DNA of 64,000 nt from Salinispora vitiensis (GCF_000378825.1 NZ_KB900388.1:991947-1055946), one strand, 5' to 3'; shown: positions 52,610 through 61,716, counted from the stretch's first letter. The notes: generated by a model not told the origin, from the letters alone. Numbers and translations: made by a program.

Positions 52610-52853
52610 CTATGTCAAATGGCCAGGCGCCCGCCGGGACTCGTACGCGGACGCGGTGATGTTTTCGTGCACGGTAACGACGGGGCGAGTTTCGTACAAG
52701 CGCCCCAACGGGGTGCGCAGTCGGCCTGTGGTGTGGTTCCAGTCGTCGTCCAGTCGCAGTTCAGTGCCGCTCGAAATAATGTCCGGTGTCGCCGGGAGTG
52801 GTCGTTGTTGACGTGCCCCCAGGCCCGCGCCAGAACTGAAGAAGGGGGGGCGC
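52610..52853. promoter_or_regulatory. Divergent promoter region of the glycolipid-type operons
   Basis: 244 nt separate the left (52609) and right (52854) operon starts and must carry promoters for both. The part from 52610 to about 52790 is lower in GC than the genes. GAAGAAGGGGGG lies just before the 52854 ATG. No clear operator palindrome was found. Confidence 0.6.
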
Positions 52854-54269
52854 ATGACGGGGTTACTCAGCGTCGAGGACTGTGAGCGGCTTTCGGTGAA
52901 AGACGTACACGGTCTGTACCGTCGTTTTGTCAACCGAAGTCAGGTCGGCCTGATGACGTCGTTCGGCTTTGGCCGGGAACTGGTCGACCACGCCGAGGGC
53001 GCGTACCTGTATCTGCGCGACGGTCGCCGGGTGCTCGACCTCACCGGCGGGGTGGGCGTGCTCAACCACGGCCACAACCACCCGCGCCTGCTGGCGACCC
53101 GTCGCCAGTTCGCGCAGCGGCGCCGGATGGAGGTGCACAAGACCTATTTCTCCCCGTACGTGGCGGGGTTGGCGCACAACCTGGCCCAGGTGCTGCCGGG
53201 CGACCTGAACATGTCCTTCCTGCCGAACTCCGGGGCGGAGGCCGTCGAGGGCGCGGTGAAGCTGGCCTACAAATACCACGGCGGCCGGCGTAACACGATC
53301 CTGCACGCCGATATCAGCTTCCACGGCAAACTGCTGGGCTCCGGCAGCCTGACCGGCGCCGCGCAGAACCACTTCGCGTTTCCGGGGATTCCCGGGGTGG
53401 TCTCGTACACCTATGACGACCTGGAGTCGGTGCGCGCCGCTGTGGCGGCGCACCCCGATGACGTGTACGCCATTCTCGTCGAGCCGTTCAGCGCCTCCAC
53501 CATGCGTTCGTGTTCCGCCGACTTCCTGCACGGGCTACGCGCGTTATGCAGCGAGCAGGACATCGTGCTGGTGTTCGACGAGATCTACACCGGCTGGGGA
53601 AAGACCGGCAGCATGTTCTACTTCATGCGCCATGCGGGGCTGTTACCGGATGTGGTGACCACGTCAAAGTCCTTCGGTGGCGGCAAGTCGTCGATATCCG
53701 CATATGTGGCCCGGGAGCCGGTGTTCCGGCAGGCCTACGACAACCCGGTCGACGCGCTCATGCACTCGACGTCGACCACCTACTACGGCTTCGGCGAGGA
53801 GTGCGCCACCGCCATCGAGGCGATCGCCATCGCCGTCGAGGACGACTACCCGGCCCGGGCGCGACGCATCGAGCAACTCCTCGGACCGGGCCTGCGGCGG
53901 ATCGCCAAGCAGCACCCCGAGGCGGTGGCCGAGGTCACCGGTGCGGGGGCGCTGTGGGGGGTCTTCCTCGACGGCGGACCGAAGGTGCTGGACCTAGCCG
54001 CGAAGATCGCGCCAGCCGGCCTGGCCCGAGATCCGCGACTCCGCACCAAGGTGATCACCGCATCGGTGATCAACGCACTTTACCGGGAGCACGACATCTA
54101 CACGTACTACACCCTCAACGGCGCCAGCCCGCTGGTGGTCGGACCGCCGCTGGTTGCCACCGACGACGACATCGAACACTTCCTCAACGCCCTCGACGCG
54201 GTCCTAGACCAGGGGCTCAACCGCCTCCTGCGCCGGTTTGTCGCGCAGAAGTTCGGCTCGCTGTGGTGA
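52854..54269 (+). CDS. Class III PLP-dependent aminotransferase
   Basis: A 471-residue aminotransferase of the ornithine/4-aminobutyrate class: GGVGVLNHGHNHPRLLATR, SFLPNSGAEAVEGAVKLAYK, FDEIYTGWGKTGSMFYF (Asp for the PLP ring) and TTSKSFGGGKSS (Schiff-base Lys). Class III enzymes aminate terminal aldehydes, keto acids or sugar-derived carbonyls. Its stop overlaps the GTG of the epimerase gene by 4 nt. In this operon it most likely installs an amino group on a sugar or lipid precursor. Confidence 0.9.
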   Translation: MTGLLSVEDCERLSVKDVHGLYRRFVNRSQVGLMTSFGFGRELVDHAEGAYLYLRDGRRVLDLTGGVGVLNHGHNHPRLLATRRQFAQRRRMEVHKTYFSPYVAGLAHNLAQVLPGDLNMSFLPNSGAEAVEGAVKLAYKYHGGRRNTILHADISFHGKLLGSGSLTGAAQNHFAFPGIPGVVSYTYDDLESVRAAVAAHPDDVYAILVEPFSASTMRSCSADFLHGLRALCSEQDIVLVFDEIYTGWGKTGSMFYFMRHAGLLPDVVTTSKSFGGGKSSISAYVAREPVFRQAYDNPVDALMHSTSTTYYGFGEECATAIEAIAIAVEDDYPARARRIEQLLGPGLRRIAKQHPEAVAEVTGAGALWGVFLDGGPKVLDLAAKIAPAGLARDPRLRTKVITASVINALYREHDIYTYYTLNGASPLVVGPPLVATDDDIEHFLNALDAVLDQGLNRLLRRFVAQKFGSLW

Positions 54270-55297
54270 TCGCGGTGACCGGCGCCGCCGGGATGCTCGG
54301 CTCGACCGTGGTGCAGCGGCTGACCGGCGCCGGATCCGCGGTGACCGGCGTGGACCTACGGGCGGCCCCCGACACACCGGGCTACCGGCACCTGGTCGGG
54401 GACATCCGCGACCCGGCGGTGCTGCGGGCCGCCTTCGACGACGCCGACGCGGTCGTGCACTGCGCCGCCGCGCTCCCCAGCTACCCGCCGGAGCAGATCC
54501 GGGCCATCGTGGTCGACGGCAGCCGGGCCGTGCTGGACGCCGCCCGGGCCGCCCGGGTGCCCCGGTTGGTCTACATCTCCTCCACCGCCGTGTACGGGCT
54601 GCCCACCCAGGTGCCGACACCGGAGCAGCACCCCTACGCGCCGGTTGACGCGTACAGCACCGCCAAGGCCGACGCGGAGCGACTCGCGGTGGGCTACCGC
54701 GAGCACGGACTGATCCTGCCGGTACTGCGACCGAAAACCTTCCTGGGCCCCGGCCGGATGGGACTGTTCGCAATGCTGTTCCAGTGGGCGCACGAGGGGC
54801 GCAACTTCCCGGTGCTCGGCGACGGCTCAGTGCGCATCCAGATGCTGCACGTCGCGGACCTCGTGGACGCCGTCGAAACGGTGCTGCGGGTGCCCGCCGA
54901 GGCCGCCAACGACACGTACAACATCGCGGCGGCGACGTTCGGCACGCTCCGCGAGGACTTCCAGGCGGTGCTCGACGCCGCCGGACACGGCAAACGGGTG
55001 ATCGGTCTGCCAGCCCGTCCGGCCCGGGCCGCGCTCGCGCTCCTCGAACGCAGCGGCCTCTCGCCGGTCTACGGGCGGCTGCTGCACAAGCTCATGGCCG
55101 ACTCCTACGTCGACATCGACCGGGCCCGGCAACGCCTCGGCTTCCACCCGCGACACAGCAACCAGGACGCGGTACTGGAGACCTTCCGGTGGTGGCGCGG
55201 CCAGCAAGCCACCACCACCGCCACGACGGCCAGCGGACCGACCAGCCGTGACCCGTGGCGGCAGGGCGTACTCGCCGCCGCCCGGGTCTTCTTCTAA
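54266..55297 (+). CDS. NAD-dependent epimerase/dehydratase (extended SDR)
   Basis: A 343-residue extended SDR from the GTG at 54266. VTGAAGMLGSTVV binds NAD, then VVHCAAALPSYPPEQIRA, YISSTAVYGLP (catalytic Ser) and YSTAKADAERL with Y-x-x-x-K. RPKTFLGPGRMGLFAMLFQW and VRIQMLHVADLVDAVETVL mark the sugar-binding part. It changes configuration or oxidation state of a sugar nucleotide or lipid-linked sugar. Its substrate cannot be read from the sequence. It is coupled to the aminotransferase and 15 nt from the UbiA gene. Confidence 0.9.
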   Translation: MIAVTGAAGMLGSTVVQRLTGAGSAVTGVDLRAAPDTPGYRHLVGDIRDPAVLRAAFDDADAVVHCAAALPSYPPEQIRAIVVDGSRAVLDAARAARVPRLVYISSTAVYGLPTQVPTPEQHPYAPVDAYSTAKADAERLAVGYREHGLILPVLRPKTFLGPGRMGLFAMLFQWAHEGRNFPVLGDGSVRIQMLHVADLVDAVETVLRVPAEAANDTYNIAAATFGTLREDFQAVLDAAGHGKRVIGLPARPARAALALLERSGLSPVYGRLLHKLMADSYVDIDRARQRLGFHPRHSNQDAVLETFRWWRGQQATTTATTASGPTSRDPWRQGVLAAARVFF

Positions 55298-55312
55298 CGC
55301 AGGAGGTCAGCC

Positions 55313-56311
55313 ATGACCCCGGTCGAGGTGACGGCAGAGTCGGTTCCGGCCGAGACCCCCAACGCCGCCGGCAGGCGTAACCCGACGCAGCCGGCGACCG
55401 CGGCCGGACGGCTCGACCTGCGCCTGGTCCGCCACGCCAGCGACCTAGCCCAGCTGGCGCGGCCCCGCCAATGGGCCAAGACGGTGCTGGCCGTGCCGCT
55501 GGCCCTGCTCGACACCCCGGCCTGGACCGTCGGCGCGCTCGCCCGCACCGGCTGGGCGGTGCTGCTGTTCACCCTCGCCTCGTCGCTGGTGTACGTCGTC
55601 AACGACATCGCCGACCGTGACCTGGACCGGAGGCACCCGGTGAAACGGACCCGGCCGGTGGCCAGCGGCCGGATCTCGGTGGCCACCGCCGTCGGGTTCG
55701 CCGGCGTCCTCGCCGGACTGCTGGGCCTGGCGTTCGCCGTCGGCCCCGCGCTGCCCGGGTGGCCGCTGGCCGCCTACCTGGTGCTGAACGTGGCCTACAG
55801 CCGCTGGCTCAAACACATCCCGCTGGTGGACATCAGTGTGGTGGCCACCGGCTTCGGGCTGCGGGTGGTGCTCGGCTACGCCGCGACCGGCGCGACCGTG
55901 TCGGTCTGGCTGCTCACGACCGTCTTCACCGCCTGCCTGGTGCTGATCCTCGGCAAGCGCCGCAGGGAACTCGCCGCCCAGGGCACCGGGTACCGGCCCG
56001 CGCTGCGCGGCTACACCCTGAACCTGGCCGACCACCTGATCAGCGTCAACGCCACCCTCACCGTCGCGGCGTTCCTGATGTACCTGCACACCGACGCCCC
56101 GATCGGCGCGCACCGCCAGGCCATCGTGCTCGCCGCCGTACCCCTGACCCTCCTGGCCATCTCCCGCTACCTGCAGGCCGTCCTGGTACACCACGGCGGC
56201 GCGGATCCGGTCCGCACCCTGCTGCGGGACCGGCTGATCGTCGGCTCCGCCGCCCTGCTGGCGGCGGCCGTCGGCGCCGGTCTGCTCGCCGCCTCCCTGC
56301 CAACCTCCTGA
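55313..56311 (+). CDS. UbiA-family transferase, decaprenyl-phosphate phosphoribosyltransferase-like
   Basis: A 332-residue, ~8-span UbiA protein. It begins with LARPRQWAKTVLAVPLALLD (R-P-R-Q-W-x-K). Motif I is VNDIADRDLDRRHPVKRTRP, i.e. N-D-x-x-D-x-x-x-D-R-x-H-P-x-K-R-x-R-P, and motif II is YSRWLKHIPLVDI. Both are the pattern of DPPR synthase (Rv3806c-like) rather than heme or quinone prenyltransferases. It should transfer phosphoribosyl or a related group to a polyprenyl phosphate. GGAGG precedes the ATG at 55313. This is the key clue to the polyprenyl-linked nature of the locus. Confidence 0.88.
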   Translation: MTPVEVTAESVPAETPNAAGRRNPTQPATAAGRLDLRLVRHASDLAQLARPRQWAKTVLAVPLALLDTPAWTVGALARTGWAVLLFTLASSLVYVVNDIADRDLDRRHPVKRTRPVASGRISVATAVGFAGVLAGLLGLAFAVGPALPGWPLAAYLVLNVAYSRWLKHIPLVDISVVATGFGLRVVLGYAATGATVSVWLLTTVFTACLVLILGKRRRELAAQGTGYRPALRGYTLNLADHLISVNATLTVAAFLMYLHTDAPIGAHRQAIVLAAVPLTLLAISRYLQAVLVHHGGADPVRTLLRDRLIVGSAALLAAAVGAGLLAASLPTS

Positions 56312-56325
56312 AAGCGGTCTGCCTC

Positions 56326-57336
56326 ATGCCCGAACCCCTGGTCTCGGTCGTCGTACCGAACTACAACTACGCCCGCGCGATCGGGCTGTGCCTGGCCGCG
56401 CTCCAGGCCCAGACCTACCCGAACCTGGAGATCATCGTCGTGGACGACTGCAGCACCGACGACTCGGTCGCCGTGGCCCGCTCGTACGGCGTGCGGGTTG
56501 TGCGCACCCCGGCCAACGGCGGCCCGTCGGTGGCCCGCAACCTGGGCGCGGCACACGCCCGAGGTGAGATCCTCTTCTTCGTCGACTCCGACGTCGCGGC
56601 CAAACCCGATGCGGTGGCGAACGCGGTGGCGCTGCTGACCGAACGCCCGCAGATCGGGGCGGTCTGCGGCAACTACGACCCGCAACCGTTGATCCGCGAC
56701 AGCCTGCTGGAGGAGTACCGCTGCCTGCAGCAGTCCTACTGGCTGATCGCCGACGAGGGCCGCATCTACACCCTGTACACCGCGCTGCTGGCCATCCGCG
56801 CCGACGTGTTCGCCGAGATCGGGCCCTTCGACCCCCGGCTGCGCGAGACCGAGAACGCCGACTACGGCCTGCGGCTGGCCCGCGCGTACGAGATCTGGCT
56901 GACCCCGGCCGTCCGCGGTGTCCACGACCACGACCACGACCTGCGTGTCCTGGTCCGCAAGGTTTTCACCCGCACCATGCTGCACATTCCGATGTTCGCC
57001 CGGGCGTCCCGCTTCCCCGGTGGGCTGCGCAGCGGCCCGCGCGCCTGGAGCAGCGTTGCCGCCCCGGTCGTGCTCCTGACCGCGGTGGCGCCGGTGCTGC
57101 TCGGCGCGGTCTGGGCGGTGCTTCCCGCGCTCGCGTTCGCCGGCTACCTGCGCCTCGACTGGCCGATGTACCGCTTCGTCGCTGCCCGCCGCGGCCCGGT
57201 GTTCGTCGCCTACTTCGTCGTCATGCACTTCCTGCTCAACCTGGTGATCGCGGTCGCGGCCGGCGTCGGGGTGCTCGGGCTGCTGACCTCCAGGACGTTC
57301 CGGCGGCTGTACGACAAGCCCGCGGAGGCGCTGTGA
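56326..57336 (+). CDS. GT2 glycosyltransferase with C-terminal membrane segments (paralogue B)
   Basis: A 336-residue GT2: VSVVVPNYNYARAIGLCLAA, IVVDDCSTDDSVAVARSYGV and FFVDSDVAAKPD (D-S-D metal site), then VHDHDHDLRVLVRKVFTRT with an alternating H-D acceptor motif, and two or three C-terminal spans ending with FRRLYDKPAEAL. It is closely similar to the next gene (57333), which starts with an overlapping GTG. Both probably act on the same lipid acceptor. Confidence 0.92.
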   Translation: MPEPLVSVVVPNYNYARAIGLCLAALQAQTYPNLEIIVVDDCSTDDSVAVARSYGVRVVRTPANGGPSVARNLGAAHARGEILFFVDSDVAAKPDAVANAVALLTERPQIGAVCGNYDPQPLIRDSLLEEYRCLQQSYWLIADEGRIYTLYTALLAIRADVFAEIGPFDPRLRETENADYGLRLARAYEIWLTPAVRGVHDHDHDLRVLVRKVFTRTMLHIPMFARASRFPGGLRSGPRAWSSVAAPVVLLTAVAPVLLGAVWAVLPALAFAGYLRLDWPMYRFVAARRGPVFVAYFVVMHFLLNLVIAVAAGVGVLGLLTSRTFRRLYDKPAEAL

Positions 57337-58355
57337 ACCCCACCCCGTTGGTCTCGGTCATCGTGCCGAGCTACAACTACGCCGCCTCGCTCGAGGTCTG
57401 CCTGCAGGCTGTGCTCGACCAGACGTACCCGGCCATCGAGGTGCTCGTCGTGGACGACCACAGCACCGACGACTCGGCCGCCGTGGCCCGTTCCCTCGGC
57501 GTACGCGTGATCGCCCTGCCGGACAACGGTGGCTGCGGCCGGGCCCGCAACGTTGGGGTCGCCAACAGCGCCGGCGAGATCCTGTTTTTCGTCGACGCGG
57601 ACGTGGCGATGGCCCCCGACGCGGTCGCCGAGGCCGTCGCCGTGCTCGCCGCCGATCCGCAGGTCGGTGCGGTGTGCGGGATCGAGGACCCGGAGCCGCT
57701 GCTGCACGACACGCCGGTCGCGCGCTACCGGGGGTTGCAGTACCACCACTGGTCGGCCAGCGGGGAGGGGGAGGTCACCTTCCTCTTCCCGGCCATGTGC
57801 GCGATCCGACGGTCCGTCTACGACCAGGTCGGCCCCTTCAACCCAGCGCTGAAGCAGACCGAGGAGGTGGACTACGGCTACCGGCTGTCCCGCCGGCACC
57901 GCCTCCTGCTCACCTCCCGGGTACGCGGCCGCCACGACCACGACCACGAGCTGCTGCCGCTGCTGCGCAAACTGTTCCACCGGGCCCGGCTGCGGATCCC
58001 GCTGTACGCCCGGGCCCGGCGGTTCGCCACCGGGTTCGAGACGGCCGCGCGGGCGTGGGGGTCGCTGCTGGCGGCGGCCAGCCTGCCGGCGCTGCTGCTC
58101 GCCGCGCTGGCCGGGCCGGCGTGGCTGCTCGCCCCCGCCGCCCTGTTCGGCGCCTCGATCACCGTCGACCGCGGGATGTACGCGCTGGTGCTGCGGCGGC
58201 GCGGACCACGCTTCCTGCTGTTCTTCGTGGCCGTGCACTTCACGGTCAACGTCACCATCACCACCGGAGTGGGCGTCGGGGTACTGCAGTGGCTGACGTC
58301 CCGCCCGTTCCGCCGGTTGTACGACGGCACCTTCCCGGCCGAGGCCCCGGCGTGA
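57333..58355 (+). CDS. GT2 glycosyltransferase with C-terminal membrane segments (paralogue C)
   Basis: A 340-residue GT2 from the GTG at 57333, overlapping gene B by 4 nt. VSVIVPSYNYAASLEVCLQA, VVDDHSTDDSAAVARSLGV, FFVDADVAMAPD and GRHDHDHELLPLLRKLFHRA parallel gene B domain by domain, and TSRPFRRLYDG matches its end. B and C therefore look like a tandem duplication followed by divergence. Spans near the C-terminus suggest the active site faces the cytoplasm. Confidence 0.92.
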   Translation: MNPTPLVSVIVPSYNYAASLEVCLQAVLDQTYPAIEVLVVDDHSTDDSAAVARSLGVRVIALPDNGGCGRARNVGVANSAGEILFFVDADVAMAPDAVAEAVAVLAADPQVGAVCGIEDPEPLLHDTPVARYRGLQYHHWSASGEGEVTFLFPAMCAIRRSVYDQVGPFNPALKQTEEVDYGYRLSRRHRLLLTSRVRGRHDHDHELLPLLRKLFHRARLRIPLYARARRFATGFETAARAWGSLLAAASLPALLLAALAGPAWLLAPAALFGASITVDRGMYALVLRRRGPRFLLFFVAVHFTVNVTITTGVGVGVLQWLTSRPFRRLYDGTFPAEAPA

Positions 58356-59575
58356 CGGCACCGCCCCACGCCTCCGCCGCGACGGTTCCCGCCGTGTCGG
58401 TCGCGGTGGAGGCCGCGACTAATCCCGCCGTGTCGGTCACGGCCTCCGCCGCGGCGGTGGCCGACGATGAGCCGATGCGGGTGGGGCAGGTCGGGCCGAC
58501 GGTCGCCGAGGGGCCCACCGGTCGGTGGTGGCGGCGCTGGCCGCGCCGGGCCCTACTCGCGGCCGCGGCGCTGTGGCTGGGCTTCACCACCGCGCACCTG
58601 CTGCTCAGCGGCCGACTCTGGTGGTGGCGGTTGGCCGACCTGCTACCGCCGATCGCCTTCCTCGCGATCCCGGTGCTGCTCGCGGTGGTCGCGGCCGGGA
58701 GCCGGCGGGCCCGCCGGCCGGTGGCGTTGCTGTCGCTCGCGGCCCTGCTGCTCGGCGCCGGTCTGACCGGGGTGAACCTGCCGGGCCCGCTGCGCCCGGC
58801 GCCGCCGGTGCCGGCGGACGCGCTGCGGGTGGTGTCCTGGAACACCGAGTACTGGCATCCGGCGGACCGGGCCACCGAGTTCTACGACCTCCTGCGCGCC
58901 CAACGCGCGGACGTGTACCTGTTGCAGGAGTACCTCGACGAGGTGGACGGGGAGGTGGTCCGCGCCGACGAACTCGACCAGGTTCGCCAGCAGTTTCCCG
59001 GCTACCACCTCGCGGTGGTGGGTGAACTGCTCACCCTCTCCCGGTACCCGATTGTGGCCGCCACGCCGCTGTCCGCCACCGGCCTACCGCCCGCGCCGAC
59101 CGACTTCACCGACTTCTGGAACCACCAGGTGCTGCGTACCGACCTGCTGATCGACGGCCGGGTCGTGTCCGCCTACAACGCGCACCTGCCGGTGCCGCTC
59201 TGGGCCGGCGGTCCGAGCCTGTTCAGCGGCGCCTTCCACGAGGCGATCCGCACCCAGCACGAGCGCCGGGTGCCACAGTTTCGGGCATTGGCCGCCGACG
59301 TGGCGGACAACCCCCACCCGATCCTGGTCGCCGGGGACCTGAATACCTCACCGGCGATGGGCGACACCCACCGGTTCCCCCCACAGCTGCGCGACGCCGG
59401 CTACGCCAGCCGCTCCGCGTACCCCGTCTCCTGGTCCGCCGGGGGCCCGAACCTGCTGCTGTGGCGGCTGGACTGGGCGCTGGTCTCCGGCGACGTCGAG
59501 GTGCATCGCTACGAGTTCCGGGACCCCGCCGGCCACTCCGACCACCGGCTCCAGTTCCTGTCGATCTCGGTCTGA
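58352..59575 (+). CDS. Membrane endonuclease/exonuclease/phosphatase-family protein
   Basis: A 407-residue EEP-fold protein from the GTG at 58352, overlapping gene C by 4 nt. Residues 1-70 are disordered and Ala/Val-rich, followed by three spans (ALLAAAALWLGFTTAHLLL, LADLLPPIAFLAIPVLLAV, PVALLSLAALLLGAGLTGVN). The catalytic domain begins VVSWNTEYWHP, with VYLLQEYLDEVDGE, VSAYNAHLPVP, LVAGDLNTSPAMGD (N-T metal site) and DPAGHSDHRLQFL (S-D-H). It should cut phosphodiesters or phosphate esters outside the membrane, perhaps releasing the polyprenyl-linked product. Confidence 0.9.
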   Translation: MTAPPHASAATVPAVSVAVEAATNPAVSVTASAAAVADDEPMRVGQVGPTVAEGPTGRWWRRWPRRALLAAAALWLGFTTAHLLLSGRLWWWRLADLLPPIAFLAIPVLLAVVAAGSRRARRPVALLSLAALLLGAGLTGVNLPGPLRPAPPVPADALRVVSWNTEYWHPADRATEFYDLLRAQRADVYLLQEYLDEVDGEVVRADELDQVRQQFPGYHLAVVGELLTLSRYPIVAATPLSATGLPPAPTDFTDFWNHQVLRTDLLIDGRVVSAYNAHLPVPLWAGGPSLFSGAFHEAIRTQHERRVPQFRALAADVADNPHPILVAGDLNTSPAMGDTHRFPPQLRDAGYASRSAYPVSWSAGGPNLLLWRLDWALVSGDVEVHRYEFRDPAGHSDHRLQFLSISV

Positions 59576-59592
59576 ACCCGGGGAGGAGTGCC

Positions 59593-61716
59593 ATGACCTC
59601 GACGACCGGCGCGGCCCGGACCGTGGCGTCCGGAGCCGGCAGCATCCCCGACCGGTCCGAGCCGCCCCCGCCGACGGTGTCGGTGATCGTGCCCAACTAC
59701 AACAAGGCCGCCAGCCTCGCCGACTGCCTGCGGTCCATCCAGGAGCAGACCCGCCCGCCCGTCGAGATCATCGTGGTGGATGACGCGAGCACCGACCGGT
59801 CCCGGCAGATCACGGCCGGATTCGACTGCCAGCTGATCGCGCTGCCCACCAACCGGGGCGTCTCGGCCGCCCGCAACGTCGGTGCCGCCGCGGCCAGCGG
59901 CGACGTGCTGTTCTTTCTCGACTCCGACATCGCCCTCGCGCCGGAGGCGATCGCCACCGCGGTGCGAACCCTGCGCGCGCATCCGAACTGCGGCGTCGTC
60001 CAGGGCATCTACGATGCCCAGCCGCTGCACGACGGCGGCCCGGTGGAGGTCTACAAGACCCTGTTCGAGCACTACTGGCGCCGGCGGGGCGCCGGGGTGA
60101 CCGATGCCACGCTGTTCGCGCTGACGGCCATTCCCCGACCGGTGTTCGAGGAAGTTGGCGGCTTCGACGAAACGCTGCGCGACGCCGAGGACATCGAGTT
60201 CGGCACCCGGCTACCGGCCCGCTACGAGATCCGGATGAACGCGGACGTACTCGGCCGGCACGACGACGTGGACCGGTTCTGGCCGTACCTGTCCGAGCAC
60301 GTGCGCCGCGCCGTGGGCTACGGCCGGCTGCTCGCCGACCTGCTGGCCGGGCACCGGCATGCGGCCACCGGTACCGCGGGCACCCGACCGGACGGGGGTC
60401 GGGCCGGGAAAACGGTGGACCGGGCCGCCGTCGCCGCCATGCTCTGTTGCGCCGGGGTGCCGCTGACCCTGCCGCTCGCGGCGGTCGCCGTCGAACTGAT
60501 CGCCGTTCCCCTGCTGCTGGCGGCCGGTTTCGCCGTGGTCGACCGGGGCTTGCTCGGCTTCGTCCGGCGCCGTAAGGGGCACCTGTTCCTGGCGTACTTC
60601 GTCGGTATGCACATGCTCATGCACGCCACCCAACTCGTCGGGATGGCCGTCGGCGCCACTGTCGCCACCGTGGACTCCCGCCGACGACGCGGTGGCACGG
60701 CAGGCCGGCAGCTCCCGGACGGTCCGGAACCGTCCGGGAGCGCCGGGGGGAAGTGGCGGCGGCTACTGCACCGGGCCGTCACCGTGCTGTTCGCGGCGCT
60801 GTTGACCGTTGGTCTGGTCACCGTGCTGCGCGGGCAGGACTGGCGCCCCGTCCGGGAGCTGGCAGCGAGCCTGGACCTGGCCACGGTCTATCTCGCACTC
60901 GGCGCGGCCTTCGCCATCAACTGCGTCGGTCTGGTTTTCGGGGTGCTCTCCTGGCGGGCGCTCTTTGCTGACCTCGGGGCCCGAGTGGACCCGTGGACCG
61001 CCTCCCGGATCTTCTTCGTCGGGTTCCTGGTGAAATTCGTACCCGGCCGGTTCGTCGCCCTGCCGGTGCTACTTCGACTGGGCAAGGCCGTTGACGTGGG
61101 GCCGGTCCGGCTCGCCTCGGTGTTCATGGTGAGCTGGGGCATCGTGGCGTTGACCGGGGTGACCGTCGGACTCGGCGCCGCGCCGGCCGTCGCCGGCACG
61201 CAGACGTGGTGGCTGCTCGGGCTGGCGGCGGTGCCGGTGCTCGCGCTGCTGATCCGGCCGGACCTGCTCAACCTGGGCATCCGTACCGCCGCGCGGGTCC
61301 TCCGTCGGCCCGCCCCGACGTTCGCCGCGTCCCGGTCGGGGTTGCGGCGGGCCATCGTCACCCAGTCCCTGTCCTGGATCATCTCCGGGCACCACCTGTG
61401 GCTGCTCGCCGTGGTCGTGGGTGCGCCACCAGGGCGCGCCTACCTGCTCTGCGTGGCCGGGTTCGCCCTGGCCACCGTGGCCGGGCTGGTGGTGATGGTG
61501 GCCCCGGACGGGATCGGAGTCCGGGAGGGGGTGCTCGCCCTGGCGCTGGCGACCATCCTGCCGCTGCCCCTGGCCGGCACGGTGGTGTTGGCCAGCCGAA
61601 TAGTCTCGGTGCTCAGCGACGTCGTCGTCGGAGCGGGCGGGCTGCTGCTCGCCCAATACCTACACCGACGCCGGCCCCGCGGTGATCGCCTTTCCCGGCA
61701 ACCGCTGGCACCCTGA
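59593..61716 (+). CDS. GT2 glycosyltransferase fused to an LPG_synthase_TM (flippase-like) membrane domain (paralogue D)
   Basis: A 707-residue fusion with GGGGAGGAG before the ATG at 59593. Residues ~30-300 are a GT2 domain: VSVIVPNYNKAASLADCLRS, FFLDSDIALAPE (D-S-D) and GRHDDVDRFWPYLSEHVRRA. After two or three spans (ending ~375) and a Gly/Arg linker (~380-415), residues ~420-690 form an eight-span unit: VYLALGAAFAINCVGLVFGV, FFVGFLVKFVPGRFVALP, and MVAPDGIGVREGVLALAL. This matches the lysylphosphatidylglycerol-synthase-type transmembrane/UPF0104 family, often involved in lipid flipping. One protein could thus glycosylate and translocate a lipid. Confidence 0.9.
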   Translation: MTSTTGAARTVASGAGSIPDRSEPPPPTVSVIVPNYNKAASLADCLRSIQEQTRPPVEIIVVDDASTDRSRQITAGFDCQLIALPTNRGVSAARNVGAAAASGDVLFFLDSDIALAPEAIATAVRTLRAHPNCGVVQGIYDAQPLHDGGPVEVYKTLFEHYWRRRGAGVTDATLFALTAIPRPVFEEVGGFDETLRDAEDIEFGTRLPARYEIRMNADVLGRHDDVDRFWPYLSEHVRRAVGYGRLLADLLAGHRHAATGTAGTRPDGGRAGKTVDRAAVAAMLCCAGVPLTLPLAAVAVELIAVPLLLAAGFAVVDRGLLGFVRRRKGHLFLAYFVGMHMLMHATQLVGMAVGATVATVDSRRRRGGTAGRQLPDGPEPSGSAGGKWRRLLHRAVTVLFAALLTVGLVTVLRGQDWRPVRELAASLDLATVYLALGAAFAINCVGLVFGVLSWRALFADLGARVDPWTASRIFFVGFLVKFVPGRFVALPVLLRLGKAVDVGPVRLASVFMVSWGIVALTGVTVGLGAAPAVAGTQTWWLLGLAAVPVLALLIRPDLLNLGIRTAARVLRRPAPTFAASRSGLRRAIVTQSLSWIISGHHLWLLAVVVGAPPGRAYLLCVAGFALATVAGLVVMVAPDGIGVREGVLALALATILPLPLAGTVVLASRIVSVLSDVVVGAGGLLLAQYLHRRRPRGDRLSRQPLAP

